Assembly: GCA_031278295.1 (NCBI GenBank)
Contig: JAITKQ010000054.1
Location: 1 to 8,391, forward strand
Source of the DNA: Spirochaetaceae bacterium
Lineage (GTDB): Bacteria; Spirochaetota; Spirochaetia; Treponematales; Breznakiellaceae
Direction: 5' to 3'
DNA: 8,391 bases
Shown here: positions 7,789 through 8,391 of the stretch, piece after piece
Numbering within the stretch: the stretch's first letter is position 1
Layout of the letters: each line of letters begins with the position of its first letter
Notes under the pieces: generated by a model
Database searches by the model: none
What the model was told of the DNA's origin: nothing
Seen by the model: only the letters and a program-made list of their open reading frames with translations
Program-made: the position numbers and the translations under genes

Positions 7789-7850
7789 CGTCCCGAAGGC
7801 GGGTTTTACGCCGTGCCCTCGGGTCCGAAATAGGCGGTAGGCATTCGCGC
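7756..7850. repeat. 95-bp repeat, copy A
   Basis: Directly abuts and aligns without gaps to 7851-7945 (77 of 95 bases identical by hand alignment, 81%). The best-conserved blocks are 7770-7789 (20 bp identical) and 7814-7830 (17 bp identical). The first block contains the hairpin CGCTAC-GCG-GTAGCG at 7776-7790, and the stop codon TAG (7786-7788) of the upstream ABC gene lies in its right arm. The repeat therefore provides the final ten codons or so of that gene. Confidence 0.9.
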
Positions 7851-7945
7851 CCGCCAGCGGGCCCCACATCCGCTACGCGGTAGCATCCTGAAGGCGGTGT
7901 TCGGGTTCTGCCCTCGGGTCCGAAAGGGGCGATAGGCATACGCGG
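7851..7945. repeat. 95-bp repeat, copy B
   Basis: Second tandem copy, wholly intergenic. It keeps the core hairpin (GCTAC-GCG-GTAGC, 7872-7884) and the conserved block at 7909-7925. It begins with another small stem-loop, CCCG-CCAG-CGGG at 7850-7861. Most differences from copy A cluster in the middle (about 7897-7908). No terminal inverted repeats, target duplication or transposase is visible, so it is a small intergenic repeat rather than a recognisable insertion sequence. Confidence 0.88.
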
Positions 7946-8090
7946 CTGTAGGCGCGGGGTGGTTTGATGTTTTTGGGCGTATTTCCGGCCCTGCCGGAAA
8001 CCGGGCTTTGCGGGGTTCCGCTCCGCTCCATTCCCTACGGGAACGCTTCGCGCCCCTCCAATCCCTTGCGCGTTCCGTAACAGCCGCCGT
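7946..8090. other. GC-rich intergenic DNA with nested short palindromes
   Basis: No gene is seen. A perfect 8-bp stem with a 3-nt loop lies at 7982-8000 (TTTCCGGC-CCT-GCCGGAAA). Smaller stems lie at 8031-8043 (TTCCC-TAC-GGGAA) and 8044-8052 (CGC-TTC-GCG), and a short CCGCT doublet at 8018-8027 lies between the first two. None is followed by a T run on either strand, so a Rho-independent terminator is not supported. The string of tiny perfect hairpins is typical of dispersed intergenic repeats, and I expect other copies in the genome. Confidence 0.55.
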
Positions 8091-8091
8091 T

Positions 8092-8143
8092 TTGACACAG
8101 GCCCCTCCCACGGTGTGAAATAATGAAATGGTAAAAATGACAC
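8092..8143. promoter_or_regulatory. Repeated TGACAC half-sites
   Basis: TGACAC occurs at 8093-8098 and again at 8138-8143. Between them is an inverted version, GTGTGA (8113-8118), which matches the reverse complement at five of six bases. TTTGACAC and GTGTGAAA form an 8-nt-arm dyad with one mismatch (8091-8098 / 8113-8120). The first site includes a perfect TTGACA, but no good -10 lies at the right distance. These could be binding half-sites near the downstream promoter. Chance is a serious alternative. Confidence 0.2.
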
Positions 8144-8149
8144 AAATAA

Positions 8150-8185
8150 TTTTTTTTTTACTAATTTCGTAAAAAAATACAAAAA
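8150..8185. promoter_or_regulatory. AT island with T10, A7 and A5 tracts
   Basis: Runs of ten T (8150-8159), seven A (8171-8177) and five A (8181-8185) have centres about 20 and 9 bp apart, near helical phasing, so intrinsic bending is expected. The island contrasts sharply with the GC-rich DNA to the left and sits directly upstream of the -35-like site at 8190, where an UP element would lie. No stem precedes the T10, so it is not called a terminator. Confidence 0.45.
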
Positions 8186-8189
8186 CAGC

Positions 8190-8221
8190 TTGTGCCCCCC
8201 CCCCCCCCCCTGCGCTATAAT
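8190..8221 (+). promoter_or_regulatory. Promoter with C16 spacer tract, likely phase-variable
   Basis: A perfect -10 box TATAAT lies at 8216-8221. A weak -35 candidate, TTGTGC (8190-8195; three of six consensus bases), overlaps the start of an uninterrupted run of 16 C (8195-8210). The spacer is 20 nt, about 3 longer than optimal, so loss of two to four C by slippage would bring it to 16-18 nt. Spacer or upstream poly-C/poly-G tracts control on/off expression of surface proteins in Neisseria (porA, opc), Bordetella (fim) and Treponema (tpr). Transcription would start near 8228-8230 and run right. The -35 is weak, so an activator or the AT island may be needed. Confidence 0.55.
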
Positions 8222-8243
8222 GTAGTATAGCAAAAAGAGGAAA

Positions 8244-8286
8244 CCCCGGCAAAGCGCTATTCTTGCAGGAAGACGCCGCGCCGGGG
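8244..8286 (+). other. Structured leader hairpin
   Basis: CCCCGGC (8244-8250) pairs perfectly with GCCGGGG (8280-8286). Inside, GCG (8254-8256) pairs with CGC (8274-8276) and TCTT (8261-8264) with AAGA (8270-8273), leaving a 4-nt bulge and a GCAGG loop. It begins about 15 nt after the expected start of transcription from the C16 promoter. It is not followed by a T run, so it looks like a leader or regulatory RNA fold rather than a terminator. No known riboswitch class fits well. Confidence 0.4.
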
Positions 8287-8302
8287 CTACTAAAGGCGTA
8301 TT

Positions 8303-8341
8303 AAGCGTAACCGGAAAGGGACTTTTTTTCAACATACGCTT
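8303..8341 (+). other. Long-range stem around a T7 run
   Basis: AAGCGTA (8303-8309) is complementary to TACGCTT (8335-8341), with a 25-nt loop that contains seven T (8323-8329). It would sit between the leader hairpin and the possible start codon. The pairing is perfect but the loop is large, so it may be chance. Confidence 0.25.
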
Positions 8342-8342
8342 T

Positions 8343-8364
8343 GGGAATTCATGCGTGAATTTCC
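8343..8364 (+). promoter_or_regulatory. Stem-loop covering a possible start codon
   Basis: A 9-bp stem (8343-8351 with 8356-8364, one G-T pair) closes a TGCG tetraloop. It would bury both the GGGA ribosome-site candidate (8343-8346) and ATG 8351, so if the gene there is real, its translation may be controlled by this fold. No T run follows, which argues against a terminator. Confidence 0.4.
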
Positions 8365-8391
8365 GGTATTTTGCCGGCGCAAGCCGGTGGA
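8351..8391 (+). CDS. Possible gene start cut by the right edge
   Basis: ATG 8351 opens a frame (MREFPVFCRRKPV) that is still open at the window end, 13 codons later. GGGA at 8343-8346 is a plausible ribosome site. The nearest upstream in-frame stop is TAA 8291-8293, and no other in-frame start lies between. The fragment is too short to show any family, and chance is quite possible in GC-rich DNA. If real, it would have an approximately 120-nt leader from the C16 promoter. Confidence 0.22.
   Translation, partial: MREFPVFCRRKPV

Noticed and set aside
7735..7945. The repeats as a CRISPR array.
   Set aside because: The units are directly adjacent, without unique spacers, and are 95 bp and 9 bp long; no cas gene is present.
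8092..8121. TTGACA at 8092-8097 as the -35 of a rightward promoter.
   Set aside because: The only -10-like sequence at a usable distance is TGAAAT (18-nt spacer, four of six matches, lacking the key A at position two). AATAAT is better but 21 nt away.
8150..8159. The T10 run as a Rho-independent terminator for the operon.
   Set aside because: No GC stem lies immediately upstream; only a 4-bp or mismatched AT-rich pairing is possible.
8244..8320. Resemblance to the c-di-GMP-I riboswitch core: GGCAAA, then GACGC, then GCC in the right order.
   Set aside because: The conserved inner helix with its GNRA loop, the CAAAG after GACG, and the second long helix are not found, so the match is probably chance. 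A covariance-model search would settle it.
7778..8335. A long minus-strand open frame (185 aa) across the repeats and the C tract, and a second one at 7806-8252.
   Set aside because: Both consist of Pro/Arg/Gly-rich translations of repeats, poly-G and A/T tracts, with no family-like features. The first also overlaps the end of the ABC gene on the other strand. They are by-products of GC-rich repeats.

Overview
The window carries a tightly packed run of five plus-strand genes (387-7788) between two non-coding stretches rich in short hairpins. The coding DNA is GC-rich, with frequent A or T runs in the middle third. The gene order nadK-recN-unknown protein-two ABC exporter halves, together with the style of RecN and the long homopolymer in a promoter region, suggests a spirochaete, perhaps a treponeme of the insect-gut type. 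That is an inference from recalled family features, not something the sequence proves.

Layout. 1-386: non-coding DNA with several small GC-rich hairpins, a possible leftward promoter, and an 11-nt-arm dyad just upstream of the first gene. 387-1238: NAD kinase (GTG start). 1231-3036: RecN, overlapping nadK by 8 nt. 3023-3829: an unrecognised soluble helical protein of 268 aa, overlapping recN by 14 nt. 3831-5636 and 5641-7788: the two halves of a heterodimeric ABC exporter of the BmrC/BmrD (YheI/YheH) type, separated from their upstream neighbours by 1 nt and 4 nt. All five genes are probably one transcript: NADP supply, DNA-break repair, an unknown partner and an export pump. The first half-transporter has the Asp-for-Glu Walker B change and the second has a non-canonical signature motif and a large extracytoplasmic insert. 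Together they predict one active and one degenerate ATP site.

7735-8391: the second transporter gene runs directly into repetitive DNA. A 9-bp tandem repeat and the first of two tandem 95-bp repeats (81% identical, no gaps) supply its last codons and its stop codon. After these come more GC-rich hairpin DNA and then an abrupt AT-rich island with long A and T tracts. Next is a run of 16 C between a weak -35-like hexamer and a perfect TATAAT. This has the design of a phase-variable promoter, pointing right toward a structured leader and a possible gene start at 8351 cut by the window edge. This right-hand region is the most interesting part of the window. No tRNA, rRNA, CRISPR array, transposase or convincing intrinsic terminator was found.
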